Source: Telluria beijingensis (GTDB lineage: Bacteria > Pseudomonadota > Gammaproteobacteria > Burkholderiales > Burkholderiaceae_D). From it: a stretch of 64,000 nt of DNA. Both the position numbers and the translations under genes were made by a program. The DNA lies in NCBI RefSeq assembly GCF_030770395.1, contig NZ_CP132480.1, forward strand, positions 2,945,387 through 3,009,386, written 5' to 3'. Below are positions 26,429 to 35,113 of this stretch, one piece after another (position 1 is the first letter of the stretch; each line of letters starts with the position of its first letter). Under the pieces are notes generated by a model that worked only from the letters and a program-made list of their open reading frames with translations, was not told the origin of the DNA and searched no databases.

Positions 26429-27487
26429 ATGCGGCATTTCAGGTGGTCCTTCATCGTCACGGCAGTCCTGATGACCCTCGCCGGCTGGTGGGGTTACGAG
26501 CATAAGGGCCTGCCCGGCCTGCTGCAAGCACTGTGGATCACCGCCATCCTGGGCGTGCTCGAAGTGTCGCTTTCTTTCGACAATGCCGTCGTCAATGCCT
26601 CGGTCCTCAAGCACTGGAACGAATTCTGGCGCAAGCTGTTCCTGACCGTCGGCATCCTGGTGGCCGTGTTCGGCATGCGCCTGCTGTTCCCGCTGGTCAT
26701 CGTTGCCGCCGCCACCGGCCTTGGCCTGTTCGACGTCTGGCATATGGCGATCGACAATCCCAACGAGTATTCGCGCCACCTGACCGAGCACCACGCCGAG
26801 GTCGCGGCCTTCGGCGGCGCCTTCCTGCTACTGGTGTTCCTGAACTTTTTATTCGACGAAGAAAAGGAATTGCACTGGTTTGGCTGGTTCGAGAGCAAGG
26901 TGGGCAGGTATGGCACCGAAGGGCTGGCGGTCCTGCTCACCCTGCTGGGCGTGATCGGCGCCATGAGCCTGATGCCCGAGGTGCGCAAGCTGGCGGTACT
27001 GATCGCCGGGGTGACCGGGGTGCTCATCTATATCGGCGTCAAGTGGCTCAGCGGGCTGCTCGAAGAGAAGGAAGAAGACCCGTCGGTCGGCGCCATGATC
27101 TCGCAGGGCAGCATCGGCGGCTTTCTCTACCTGGAGGTGCTGGACGCCTCGTTCAGCTTCGACGGCGTGATCGGGGCGTTTGCGATTACCAACGACGTCG
27201 TCATCATCATGCTGGGGCTGGCGATCGGCGCCATGTTCGTGCGTTCGATGACCGTGTTCCTGGTCTATAAGGGCACGCTGCAGGAATTTGTCTACCTCGA
27301 GCATGGGGCACACTACGCGATCGGGATCCTGGCGATGATCATGTTCGCCAGCGTGCACTATCACATCCCGGAATGGTTTACCGGGCTGTCGGGGCTGGCC
27401 TTCATCCTGGTGTCGCTGTGGTCGTCCATACGTTATCGGCGCAAGATCGCGGCGCAAGAGGCCGAGATGGCGGCGCGCACTGGTTAA
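26429..27487 (+). CDS. DUF475 (TerC-like) integral membrane protein
   Basis: 352 residues from the ATG at 26429, preceded by AGAGG. About nine helices. The conserved acidic motif SLSFDNAVVNASVL is near residues 47-60 and a second one, DASFSFDGVIGAFAITND, is near 238-255: paired F-D-N/G sequences in helices as in the TerC/Alx group, where they are thought to bind metal ions such as manganese. A charged loop FDEEKELHWFGWFES separates the halves. Single gene. Metal homeostasis or exoenzyme metallation is a reasonable expectation for the superfamily, not proven for DUF475. Confidence 0.85.
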   Translation: MRHFRWSFIVTAVLMTLAGWWGYEHKGLPGLLQALWITAILGVLEVSLSFDNAVVNASVLKHWNEFWRKLFLTVGILVAVFGMRLLFPLVIVAAATGLGLFDVWHMAIDNPNEYSRHLTEHHAEVAAFGGAFLLLVFLNFLFDEEKELHWFGWFESKVGRYGTEGLAVLLTLLGVIGAMSLMPEVRKLAVLIAGVTGVLIYIGVKWLSGLLEEKEEDPSVGAMISQGSIGGFLYLEVLDASFSFDGVIGAFAITNDVVIIMLGLAIGAMFVRSMTVFLVYKGTLQEFVYLEHGAHYAIGILAMIMFASVHYHIPEWFTGLSGLAFILVSLWSSIRYRRKIAAQEAEMAARTG

Positions 27488-27607
27488 ACATGTCTGGATG
27501 AGATTCGCGGTTTGCGATTACCGCAAGGCATGGCAGAATGGGCGCGCATCGCTTCTGCGCTGCCATATTGACAATCCCCGACCACTTTTCGATTGCCCTG
27601 CCCGACC

Positions 27608-28036
27608 ATGCCCAAAGCCCGTTCTTCCGCCATCCTGCTGTCCGTCATCGCCGTCGTGGCAGTGCTCGGTTCCCTGTATACCTGGTTCACCCTGACCTGG
27701 GCGTATTCCGAGGGCGACCGCGCCGGCTACCTGCAGACCTTCTCCAAGAAGGGCTGGTTGTGCAAGACCTGGGAAGGGGAGATCCTGCTGTCGAGCATGC
27801 CGGGGGCGATTCCGGAGCGCTTCGCCTTCACCGTGCGCGACGAGGCGGTGGTGCAGCAGTTGAACAGCAATATCGGACGCCGCGTGCAGATCTCTTACGA
27901 GCAGCACAAGGGCGTGCCGACCAGCTGCTTTGGCGATACCGAGTATTTCGTGAAGCGCGCGGTGACCGGGCCGGTGGATCCGGTGTCGCCGAGCCAGGCG
28001 CAAGGTGGGATGGAAAATCGGACGCCAGTGCAGTAA
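27608..28036 (+). CDS. Conserved hypothetical protein with N-terminal membrane anchor
   Basis: 142 residues from the ATG at 27608; a TTG five codons upstream is less likely. One hydrophobic helix at residues 7-28 (AILLSVIAVVAVLGSLYTWF), then a compact domain of about 100 residues: GDRAGYLQTFSKKGWLCKTWEGEILL, a VRDEAVVQQLN helix and a beta segment YEQHKGVPTSCFGDTEYFV with two Cys residues that could form a disulfide in the periplasm. The C terminus is a short flexible tail. No named family recognised. It is followed by a REP-like repeat pair, not by a further gene on this strand. Confidence 0.72.
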   Translation: MPKARSSAILLSVIAVVAVLGSLYTWFTLTWAYSEGDRAGYLQTFSKKGWLCKTWEGEILLSSMPGAIPERFAFTVRDEAVVQQLNSNIGRRVQISYEQHKGVPTSCFGDTEYFVKRAVTGPVDPVSPSQAQGGMENRTPVQ

Positions 28037-28046
28037 GCACACCCCC

Positions 28047-28152
28047 ACGTCGTTCCCGCGCAGGCGTGAATCCAAGTCATTCAAGCAGCCACCAGCTCAT
28101 CCCGTAGCAACTGAGCGGCAAACTTGGGTTCCCGCCTACGCGGGAACGACGT
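28047..28152. repeat. REP-like inverted pair (family A)
   Basis: Copy 1 (28047-28077) is the reverse complement, with a few changes, of copy 2 (28122-28152), which begins ACTTGGGTTCCCGCC and ends GCGGGAACGACGT. Each copy can fold alone through TTCCCGC/GCGGGAA, and the two can pair with each other across a 44-bp spacer. Further copies lie at 35083-35113 and 43302-43413. Confidence 0.85.
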
Positions 28153-28201
28153 GCGTCGGGACCCGGGTTGGCGGAGACGTGGGATGCATTGCCCACATGT
28201 A

Positions 28202-30595
28202 TCATTCCCGATCCTTGTTCCGATCCATATCCCGATCCAGCTCGCGCTGGGCCGCAATCACTTCCGCCAGCCTCGCCGCCGCCTGCGCGGCCGAGGTGTC
28301 CCCCGCCTTCGCCTGCGACTGCTTGAACCTTCCCAGCACTTCGCGCGTCAAATCCGCCGACACCGAGCGCTGGCCGGCTTCCACCTTGCGCTCGCCGATT
28401 TCGCGTTCGGTCGCCGCCAGCTCGGCGGCCTGTTCGTCCTGGCGCTTGCTTTCCAAATTCACCAGGTGCTTGCGCGCATCGGCCATCTGCAAGGTGGCAT
28501 GCGCCGCCTTGCGCTGCATCTCGGCATGCTGCTGGGCGTGTTCCAGCAACGCGCGCTGGGCTTCGCGTTTTTCCACCGCCGACTGCACCGCGGCCTGCTC
28601 GACCAGTTCGCGCTCGCGCGCCAGGCGCGCCTGCGCTTCCTCGGCCTCGGCGCGCGCCTCGGCGGCCTGGGCGGCGGCGTGTTCCGACGCCAGCCGCGCC
28701 GCCTGCGCCTCGTTGGCGCGGGCGTCGGCCGCGGCCTGGGCGCGCTGGGCGGCCAGCTTGCGCTCGACCAGGGCCAGCGATTCGCGTGCCGACCGGGCGG
28801 CCTCGCGCTCGGCGCCGATCGCCTGCTCGGTCAACGCCACCTGCTGGCGCTCGACCTCGGCCCGCTCGGCCTGGGCCTGGGCCAGTTCCTGCGCGCGGCG
28901 CGCATGCGCCTGCTGGGCGTCGCGGGTCGACTCGGCCTGCGCCGCTTCTTCCGCTACCGCATCCTGCTGGGCCTGCTGCGCTTCGAAGGTGGCGCGCTGG
29001 GCTTCTTCCAGGCGCCGCTCGGCCTGCGCCCTGGCGGCCAGCGCCGCGGCGGCGGCGGCTTCGGCTTCGCTGCGCGCCTGGGCCGCCAGCATCGATTCCT
29101 GTTCGGCCGCCACCTTGTGCTCGAGCTGGGCCAGCGCTTCGGCCTCGGCCGCGACCCGCTCGCGTTCGAGCTGGACCAGGCGTTCGGCTTCTTCGCGCTT
29201 TTGCTCGGCCAGTTGCGCGGCCTGGCGCTGCAGTTCGACCAGTTCGGCGTCGAATGCCACCGCATCCGCCTCGTCGGCATTGCGCTTGGCCTGGATCTCG
29301 GCCGCCTCGCGGGCCAGGGCCGCTTTTTGTTCAGCCAGGGCCTGCTCGCGCCGGTGTTCCTCGGCCTCAGCCTTGGCCGCCTCCACCGCCGCCTCGTCGG
29401 CCGCACGGCGCGCGCGCGCCTCGAGCGCCGCCACGGCCTCGGCCTCGAGCCGGGCCTGCACCTGCTCGTCCGCTTCTTCCTCGGCGCGGGCGCGGTCTTC
29501 GGCCACCAGGCGCAGCTTGCGGTCGGTCTCGATGCGGGCCTCGGTCGCGGCCAGGATGCGCGTCTCGGCCTCGCGCCGCGCCTCGGCGCTGGCGGCTGCC
29601 ATCTGCTCCAGGCGCTCGCGGTGGGTGGCGGCGTCGCGCAATTCCTTCTCGGTCTGCAGGCGCATGCGCAGCGACTGGGCCGCGACCCGCTCGGATTCGG
29701 CCTGGGCCAGCGCGATCGCCTCGCGCTCCTGTTCGATATGGGCGTAGGCGCGCGCTTCTTCCAGCGCGCGCGCCTCGGCCGCGGCGCGCGAGAAGGCCGA
29801 GGCCAGCGCCACCTGGTCGGCGCGTTCGCGCTGTTGCGTCAGTTCCAGCGCCTCGGTCTCGGCCTGGGCCAGCTTCTCGGCGGTCTGACGCGCGGCTTTT
29901 TCGGCGCGCTCGCGCTCGCGCGCCAGGATCGCGATACGGGCGTCGGCGCTGGCGTTGTGCAGCACTTCTTCCTTCGCCGCCTCCACCGCCGCCATGCGCT
30001 CGGCGGCCTGCAGGCGCGCCTGTTCGGTATGCGCCACCAGCTCGTCAGCCGCGCGGGCCGCCTTGGCCGACAGCTCCGCCTCGGCCTCCATCTGGGCCGC
30101 GGCGCGGCGCCGCGCTTCTTCTTCGGAGCGCGAGCGGGCCTCGGTCGCCAGCCGGATCTCGGTATCGCTCTTGACCCGTTCGCGCAGCTCGGCGGTCTCT
30201 TGCCGGATCGCTTCCAGGCGCTCGGCCGACGCTTTCGCCGCGGCGCGCAGCGAATCCAGCCGGTCGCGGTTGGCTGCGATCGCGTCTTCGGAGGCCTGGG
30301 AATTGGCCAGCGCGGCGGCAGCAGCGGCGGCGTCGAGGGCGGCGCGCTCCTCGGCCAGCGCGCGGGCGCGCGACTCGGCGGTCTGGCGGCTCTCGGCGGC
30401 GACGTTGGCCTTGGCCTCGGCTTCGACGCGCGCGATCGCTTCCTGGATCTCGCGCATTTCCAGCGGCTTGCGGGCGCCCGGCGTAGGGGCGCCCGGCGTA
30501 GGGGCGTCCGGCACAGGCGCGTCCGGCGCCGGCGCAGCAGGCATCAGGTCATTCGGCAGGTCGGCATCGTCTTGCTTGGCTGGATTCGGTTCCAT
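28202..30595 (-). CDS. Long Ala/Glu/Arg coiled-coil protein
   Basis: 797 residues. The N-terminal 45 are acidic and Pro-rich with a short degenerate repeat (PDAPVPDAPTPGAPTPGA); the remaining 750 are almost entirely Ala, Glu, Arg, Gln and Leu without Pro or Gly breaks, so one continuous coiled coil or single alpha helix about 100 nm long. No signal peptide, membrane helix or enzyme motif. The C terminus (GRFKQSQAKAGDTSAAQAAARLAEVIAAQRELDRDMDRNKDRE) is more varied and could be a docking end. Reminiscent of TolA-like or cytoskeletal filament proteins in composition only. Flanked by a REP pair downstream and by srkA upstream on the same strand. Function unknown. Confidence 0.75.
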   Translation of the reverse strand: MEPNPAKQDDADLPNDLMPAAPAPDAPVPDAPTPGAPTPGARKPLEMREIQEAIARVEAEAKANVAAESRQTAESRARALAEERAALDAAAAAAALANSQASEDAIAANRDRLDSLRAAAKASAERLEAIRQETAELRERVKSDTEIRLATEARSRSEEEARRRAAAQMEAEAELSAKAARAADELVAHTEQARLQAAERMAAVEAAKEEVLHNASADARIAILARERERAEKAARQTAEKLAQAETEALELTQQRERADQVALASAFSRAAAEARALEEARAYAHIEQEREAIALAQAESERVAAQSLRMRLQTEKELRDAATHRERLEQMAAASAEARREAETRILAATEARIETDRKLRLVAEDRARAEEEADEQVQARLEAEAVAALEARARRAADEAAVEAAKAEAEEHRREQALAEQKAALAREAAEIQAKRNADEADAVAFDAELVELQRQAAQLAEQKREEAERLVQLERERVAAEAEALAQLEHKVAAEQESMLAAQARSEAEAAAAAALAARAQAERRLEEAQRATFEAQQAQQDAVAEEAAQAESTRDAQQAHARRAQELAQAQAERAEVERQQVALTEQAIGAEREAARSARESLALVERKLAAQRAQAAADARANEAQAARLASEHAAAQAAEARAEAEEAQARLARERELVEQAAVQSAVEKREAQRALLEHAQQHAEMQRKAAHATLQMADARKHLVNLESKRQDEQAAELAATEREIGERKVEAGQRSVSADLTREVLGRFKQSQAKAGDTSAAQAAARLAEVIAAQRELDRDMDRNKDRE

Positions 30596-30690
30596 GCGAG
30601 GTCTCGGTGGCGGCGGTCTGGTCGATTATCCAGTAAAACCGTTCCGGCTGCTACGCGGAACTGGGCGGCAATATTGGTTCAGCTCATCCA

Positions 30691-31698
30691 TTAGACGGGC
30701 CATAGCGGCGGCTCGTCCATCAGGGCCACCTGCTCGCGCAGCTCCAGGATGCGGTCTTGCCAGTAGCGCTGGGTGTTAAACCAGGGGAAAGCCGCCGGAA
30801 AGGCCGGATCGTCCCATCGCATCGCCAGCCAGGCCGAGTAATGAATCAGGCGCAGGGTGCGCAAGGCCTCGACCAGGTACAGCTGGCGCGGGTGGAATTC
30901 GGCAAAATCTTCATAGCCGGCCAAGACGTCGCCCATCTGGCGCACCATCTCGTGACGCTCGCCCGAGAGCAGCATCCACAAGTCCTGCACCGCTGGCCCC
31001 ATGCGGCTGTCGTCGAAGTCGACGAAATGCGGGCCGTCGGGCGTCCACAGCACGTTGCCGCCGTGGCAGTCGCCATGCAGGCGCAAGAGGGGCAACTCGC
31101 CGGCCCGCTCGTAGCAGCGCGCCACCCCATCGAGGGCTTGCTCGACCACGCTCGACCAGGCCGCCATCAGCTCAGGCGGGATGAAATCATGGCTGCGCAG
31201 CCAGTCATAGGGCTGGCGGCCAAAGGTGACCGGGTCGAGCGCAGGACGATGCTGGTATGGCCTGGCCGCGCCCTGGGCGTGAATACGGCCGATGAAACGG
31301 CCAATCCATTCCAGCACGGCCGGGTCGCCCAGTTCGGGCGCGCGGCCGCCGCGCCGTTCGAACACCGAAAAGCGGAAGCCTTCGTAGTCGTGCAGCGTCT
31401 TGCCATCGATGACCATGGCAGGCACCACCGGCACTTCCTGCTCGACCAACTCGGCCACGAAGGCGTGTTCCTCGAGAATGGCCTCATCGCTCCAACGCGC
31501 CGGGCGGTAGAACTTGACCACCACCGGCGCCCCTTCTTCGCGTCCGACCTGGTAGACCCGGTTCTCGTAGCTATTCAGCGCCAGCAGGCGGCCGTCGCCG
31601 TACAGCCCGACGCTGTCGAGCGCGTCCATCACCAGGGCGGGATCGAGGCGGGAGAAAGGGTGTTCAGGCGTGTCGCCGGCTGTGGTCATGTTATCCAT
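30691..31698 (-). CDS. srkA: Stress response kinase A (YihE/SrkA)
   Basis: Serine/threonine kinase of the aminoglycoside-phosphotransferase fold. 335 residues from the ATG at 31698, close to the 328 of the E. coli protein; a later ATG at 31689 is also possible. Family marks: SYENRVYQVG near 43-52, the nucleotide Lys in VVVKFYRPARW, the catalytic loop LRLHGDCHGGNVLW, and the metal-binding FVDFDDSRMGPAVQDLWMLL, then the WLAMRWDDPAFPAAFPWF segment characteristic of SrkA. In E. coli it opposes MazEF-linked death and envelope stress; here it stands alone without dsbA beside it. The assignment is firm. Confidence 0.93.
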   Translation of the reverse strand: MDNMTTAGDTPEHPFSRLDPALVMDALDSVGLYGDGRLLALNSYENRVYQVGREEGAPVVVKFYRPARWSDEAILEEHAFVAELVEQEVPVVPAMVIDGKTLHDYEGFRFSVFERRGGRAPELGDPAVLEWIGRFIGRIHAQGAARPYQHRPALDPVTFGRQPYDWLRSHDFIPPELMAAWSSVVEQALDGVARCYERAGELPLLRLHGDCHGGNVLWTPDGPHFVDFDDSRMGPAVQDLWMLLSGERHEMVRQMGDVLAGYEDFAEFHPRQLYLVEALRTLRLIHYSAWLAMRWDDPAFPAAFPWFNTQRYWQDRILELREQVALMDEPPLWPV

Positions 31699-31856
31699 GC
31701 CCGCATTGTACGGTGGCGCACGGCGAAGCGGAAATCGCCCGCGATTCACCCTTGCTGGGTTCGCGGCCGCACAGAGTAAAGACATTGATACAAGGTTTCA
31801 TGTCACAAACACAGCCAGACGCATTCCGCGTTGGCGTGACACCTGATTGGAACCTT

Positions 31857-32894
31857 ATGAAAAAGATGACCCTGACCCTGGTCGCCCTCGCCGCCGGCAT
31901 GCTAGCTGGTACCGCCATCGCCCAGAATGCCCAGCCGCCAAAGGCCGAGCCGGCCATGCAAAAGGTGCTGGACGCGATGGCCGCGCTGAAACCGAAGCCG
32001 ATCGAGACCTTGACGCCGGCCGAGGCGCGCAAGCAGCCGAGCGCCGCCGACGCGGTCAAGAAAGTGCTGTCGGATGCCGGCCAGAGCACCGCGCCGGAAC
32101 CGGGCGTCACCATGAAGACGCAGACGGTCCAGGGCAAGGGCGGCAGCTTCCCGGTCCATATCTTCACGCCCGAGGGCACGGGACCGTTCCCGGTCATCGT
32201 CTACTACCACGGCGGCGGCTTCGTGATCGCCGACACCAAGGTGTATGAAGCGTCGGTGCGCGCGCTGGCCAAGGGCGCCAAGGCGATCGTGGTGTCGGCC
32301 GACTATCGCCTGGCGCCCGAACACACCTTCCCGACCCAGCCTGAAGACGCCTTCGCCGCCTACAAATGGGCGATCGAGAACGCGAAGCAGTTCAATGGCG
32401 ACCCGATGCGCGTGGCGGTGGCCGGCGAATCGGCCGGCGGCAACCTCGCGACCGTGGTCTCGATGATGGCGCGCGACCAGAAAGCCCAGCTGCCGCTGCA
32501 CCAGTTGCTGGTGTATCCAGTCGTCGACAACGACATGAACAACGAATCGTACAAGAAGAATGCCAACGCCAAGCCGCTCAACAAGGCGATGATGGGCTGG
32601 TTCTTCAAGCACTATGGCGCCGATCCGAAGAGCCCATACGCGCTGCCGCTGAAGGCGACCTCGCTCAAGGGCTTGCCGCCGGCGACCGTGATCACGGCCG
32701 AGATCGATCCGCTGATGACTGAGGGCAAGGCGTACGCCGACCGTCTCAAGAAAGAAGGCGTGACCGTCAACTACCGCCACTTCACGGGCGTGACCCATGA
32801 ATTCTTCGGCATGGGCGCCGTGGTGCCGAAAGCCAAGGAAGCCCAGCAGTTCGCCGCCGACGAACTGGCCAAGGCCTTCAACGCCAAGCGCTGA
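31857..32894 (+). CDS. Exported alpha/beta hydrolase of the HSL family
   Basis: Esterase-type enzyme, 345 residues from the ATG at 31857 with GGAA 9 nt upstream. Signal peptide at residues 1-22 ([16 protein letters not shown]). The oxyanion motif YYHGGGFV is near 115-122, the nucleophile elbow [11 protein letters not shown] near 186-196, the acid in [10 protein letters not shown] and the His in [10 protein letters not shown]. This is the hormone-sensitive lipase group (family IV), acting on short-chain esters, here in the periplasm. An N-terminal extension of about 60 residues, [30 protein letters not shown], forms the cap. Single gene. Confidence 0.9.
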   Translation: MKKMTLTLVALAAGMLAGTAIAQNAQPPKAEPAMQKVLDAMAALKPKPIETLTPAEARKQPSAADAVKKVLSDAGQSTAPEPGVTMKTQTVQGKGGSFPVHIFTPEGTGPFPVIVYYHGGGFVIADTKVYEASVRALAKGAKAIVVSADYRLAPEHTFPTQPEDAFAAYKWAIENAKQFNGDPMRVAVAGESAGGNLATVVSMMARDQKAQLPLHQLLVYPVVDNDMNNESYKKNANAKPLNKAMMGWFFKHYGADPKSPYALPLKATSLKGLPPATVITAEIDPLMTEGKAYADRLKKEGVTVNYRHFTGVTHEFFGMGAVVPKAKEAQQFAADELAKAFNAKR

Positions 32895-33037
32895 TCCCGT
32901 CCCGGCGCCGCGGCCGTTGCGCCGCGGCGCCATCTGCCTTGTGGATAGCGGTTTTTTTCGTGCCGCACGGCGGCGCAGGCGTTACACTGGCGCCTTTACG
33001 CACAACCGGCGCCCGCGCGCCACCACCAGACACTCCC

Positions 33038-33733
33038 ATGCATCTCGAACAGCCCCTCTCCGAAAAAGAATTCGACGAACTCGACCAGTTCCTGTTATCC
33101 GACCGTTGCTCCGACGACGCGATGACGATGGACACCCTGCACGGCTTCCTGACCGCGATCGCGATCGGGCCGGAAACCATCATGCCGGCCGAATGGCTGC
33201 CAAAGGTATGGGGCGAGGACGCCGCGGACGCGCCGAAGTGGAAGAACCAGCGCGAGGAAGAAAAAATCGTCAACCTGATCATGCGCTTCATGAACGAAGT
33301 CCTGATCACGTTCGAAGTCTCGCCCAAGGAATTCGAGCCACTGTTCGTCGAGCATGAATTCGAAGGCAAGGTGCTGATCGATCCGGAAGCCTGGTGCTGG
33401 GGCTTCTGGGAAGGCGTCGAACTGCGCGCCGACTCCTGGGATTCCATCTGGAGCTCGGACGTGGCCGAACTGGCGCGCCCGATCTACCTGCTGGGCGCCG
33501 ACGAGATCGATGAAGAAGAACTGGCCCTGGTCGACAACCCGCACAAGATCCACGCGCTGGCCCTGGAAATCGAGGCCAATGTCCCGGCCATCTACCGCTA
33601 CTGGCTGCCGCTGCGCAAGGCCGCGGTCGAGACCGTGGTGCGCGAGGAGCCGAAGGTCGGCCGCAACGACGATTGCCCTTGCGGCAGCGGCAAGAAGTTC
33701 AAGAAGTGCTGCGGGGCGGAATCGGCTCAATAA
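33038..33733 (+). CDS. UPF0149 (YecA/YgfB-like) protein with SEC-C zinc motif
   Basis: 231 residues from the ATG at 33038. Residues 5-185 form the YgfB/YecA helical domain with the starting motif [35 protein letters not shown] and [11 protein letters not shown]. The C terminus is a complete SEC-C zinc-binding motif, [20 protein letters not shown] (C-x-C and C-C ligands), as in the SecA C terminus. In E. coli YecA binds ribosomes and is thought to help SecA-linked export. Single gene followed by a REP-like doublet. Confidence 0.9.
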   Translation: MHLEQPLSEKEFDELDQFLLSDRCSDDAMTMDTLHGFLTAIAIGPETIMPAEWLPKVWGEDAADAPKWKNQREEEKIVNLIMRFMNEVLITFEVSPKEFEPLFVEHEFEGKVLIDPEAWCWGFWEGVELRADSWDSIWSSDVAELARPIYLLGADEIDEEELALVDNPHKIHALALEIEANVPAIYRYWLPLRKAAVETVVREEPKVGRNDDCPCGSGKKFKKCCGAESAQ

Positions 33734-33756
33734 AATTCGCCGTATTGGATCGTAGG

Positions 33757-33860
33757 GTGGAAGGCTTCGCCTTCCACGCGGTGATAGTTGGCAGATAAAT
33801 CCATCCAGCGCGAAACCGGAGCGGATAACCGTCACCACGTGGACGGCAGAGCCGTCCACG
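33757..33860. repeat. REP-like doublet (family B) between convergent genes
   Basis: GTGGAAGGC/GCCTTCCAC (33757-33765 with 33769-33777) and CGTGGACGGC/GCCGTCCACG (33838-33847 with 33851-33860) are two tight hairpins with 3-nt loops, flanking about 60 bp. The whole sits between the stops of the UPF0149 gene and the HPP gene, as expected of a BIME-like element protecting 3' ends. Confidence 0.75.
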
Positions 33861-33877
33861 CCACGTTCACAGCAGCA

Positions 33878-34987
33878 TCACGCGGCCAGCTGGACGCCAT
33901 GCAAGGCATCGAGCACTTCGACCGGCCCCGCCATCCCCACCAGCTTGCCCGCCCCATCGATCACCGGCACCCGCGCCAGACCGTGGCGTCCCGCCAGCGC
34001 GGCCACCGCGCTGGCCGGTTGAATGGCCTGCACGGCGATCCCGGTCATCATCAGTTCGGCCACCCGCGCCGCGTCCTTCTTCCCGCCCAGCACACCCAGC
34101 GCCCGCGTCCTGAAACTGCGCGCCTCGGCCTGCGCCACCTCGTGCAGCAGGGACTTCAGGGTCAGCACCCCATGCAGCCGCCCTTCTCCATCCACCACCG
34201 GCAAGGACGGCAGGCCGTGCCTGAGCAGGATGGCGCGCGCCGTCGCCAGCGGCATGTCGGGCGCCAGCCGCGCCAGCGGCGGCACCACCACGTCGCCCGC
34301 CTGCAGCATGCGCGCACGGCGCTCGGCAGCGTGGTGTTCGGCCTCGTTGACGATCACGGCCAGGTCGTCGCGCGAGACGTCGAGCGCTTCGCCGAAGTGC
34401 TCCAGCGCGGCGTCGATGTCCTCGGCCGCCACGGCCGATGGCGCTGGGGCGGGCTTGTGCACGTGGTGAGCGCCCGTCACCCGGTTGTAGAGCAGCGCCG
34501 CCAGCACCAGCAGCACTGTGTTCAAGCCGACCGGCGCCAGAGCGAAACCCAGTCCCAACTCGTGTACTTCCGATCCGCCCAGCACCGCCGTCATGGCCAC
34601 CGCCCCGCCCGGCGGGTGCAGGCAGCGCAGCAGGAACATCACGGCGATCGCCAGGCCGCCAGCCAGCGGCGCGGCGAACATCGGTTCCGGCACCAGCTGG
34701 GCACAGGCGACGCCCACCAGGGCCGAGACCAGATTGCCGCCGATGGCCGGCCAGGGCTGGGCCAGGGGACTGGCGGGCACGCAGAACAGCAGCACGGCCG
34801 ACGCCGCCATGGGGGCGACCAGCCAGGCGGCATGGAAGCCGGGCGCGCTCCAGGCCAGCACGAGCTGGCTCAGGACACCGGACAGCGCCAGGCCGAACAG
34901 CGCGCCGAACGCGGCCCGCGCCTGGCCCATGGGCGGCAAGGCGACCGGGTGCGGCCGCCGCAGCAGGGTAAGAAGAAAGGATGGCAT
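33878..34987 (-). CDS. HPP family membrane protein with two CBS domains
   Basis: 369 residues from the ATG at 34987. The N-terminal 165 residues are the HPP domain with four helices and the signature LLRCLHPPGGAVAMTAVLGG (H-P-P near 129-131). A linker of about 50 residues leads to a tandem CBS pair: DVVVPPLARLAPDMPLATARAILLRHGLPSLPVVDGEGRLHGVL and LMMTGIAVQAIQPASAVAALAGRHGLARVPVIDGAGKLVGM. HPP proteins of chloroplasts and cyanobacteria carry nitrite; CBS pairs bind adenine nucleotides, so nucleotide-gated anion transport is a reasonable idea. Single gene. Confidence 0.9.
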   Translation of the reverse strand: MPSFLLTLLRRPHPVALPPMGQARAAFGALFGLALSGVLSQLVLAWSAPGFHAAWLVAPMAASAVLLFCVPASPLAQPWPAIGGNLVSALVGVACAQLVPEPMFAAPLAGGLAIAVMFLLRCLHPPGGAVAMTAVLGGSEVHELGLGFALAPVGLNTVLLVLAALLYNRVTGAHHVHKPAPAPSAVAAEDIDAALEHFGEALDVSRDDLAVIVNEAEHHAAERRARMLQAGDVVVPPLARLAPDMPLATARAILLRHGLPSLPVVDGEGRLHGVLTLKSLLHEVAQAEARSFRTRALGVLGGKKDAARVAELMMTGIAVQAIQPASAVAALAGRHGLARVPVIDGAGKLVGMAGPVEVLDALHGVQLAA

Positions 34988-35082
34988 TGCACCAACGTTG
35001 AGCGCAAAGACTGTTATTACAGCACATTTGCACGAAATGGGTGCAAGACAGTCCAGAATTGGTGCAACTGACTGCTCGAGCG

Positions 35083-35113
35083 ACTTGGGCACCCGCCTAC
35101 GCGGGTGCGACGG
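35083..35113. repeat. REP-like copy (family A) with compensatory stem changes
   Basis: Reads ACTTGGGCACCCGCC then TACGCGGGTGCGACG. Compared with the other family A copies, TTCCCGC/GCGGGAA has become CACCCGC/GCGGGTG, so both arms changed together and the hairpin is kept. It contains the stop codon of the following kinase gene. Confidence 0.75.

Noticed and set aside
28124..30694. Long plus-strand frame opposite the coiled-coil gene
   Set aside because: Its Arg/Leu/Gly-rich translation mirrors the Ala/Glu codons of the coiled coil. The coiled-coil frame has coherent helix composition and a sensible start.
33867..35033. Minus-strand frame of 388 codons overlapping the HPP-CBS gene
   Set aside because: Out of frame with the HPP and CBS motifs, which are intact in the chosen frame.
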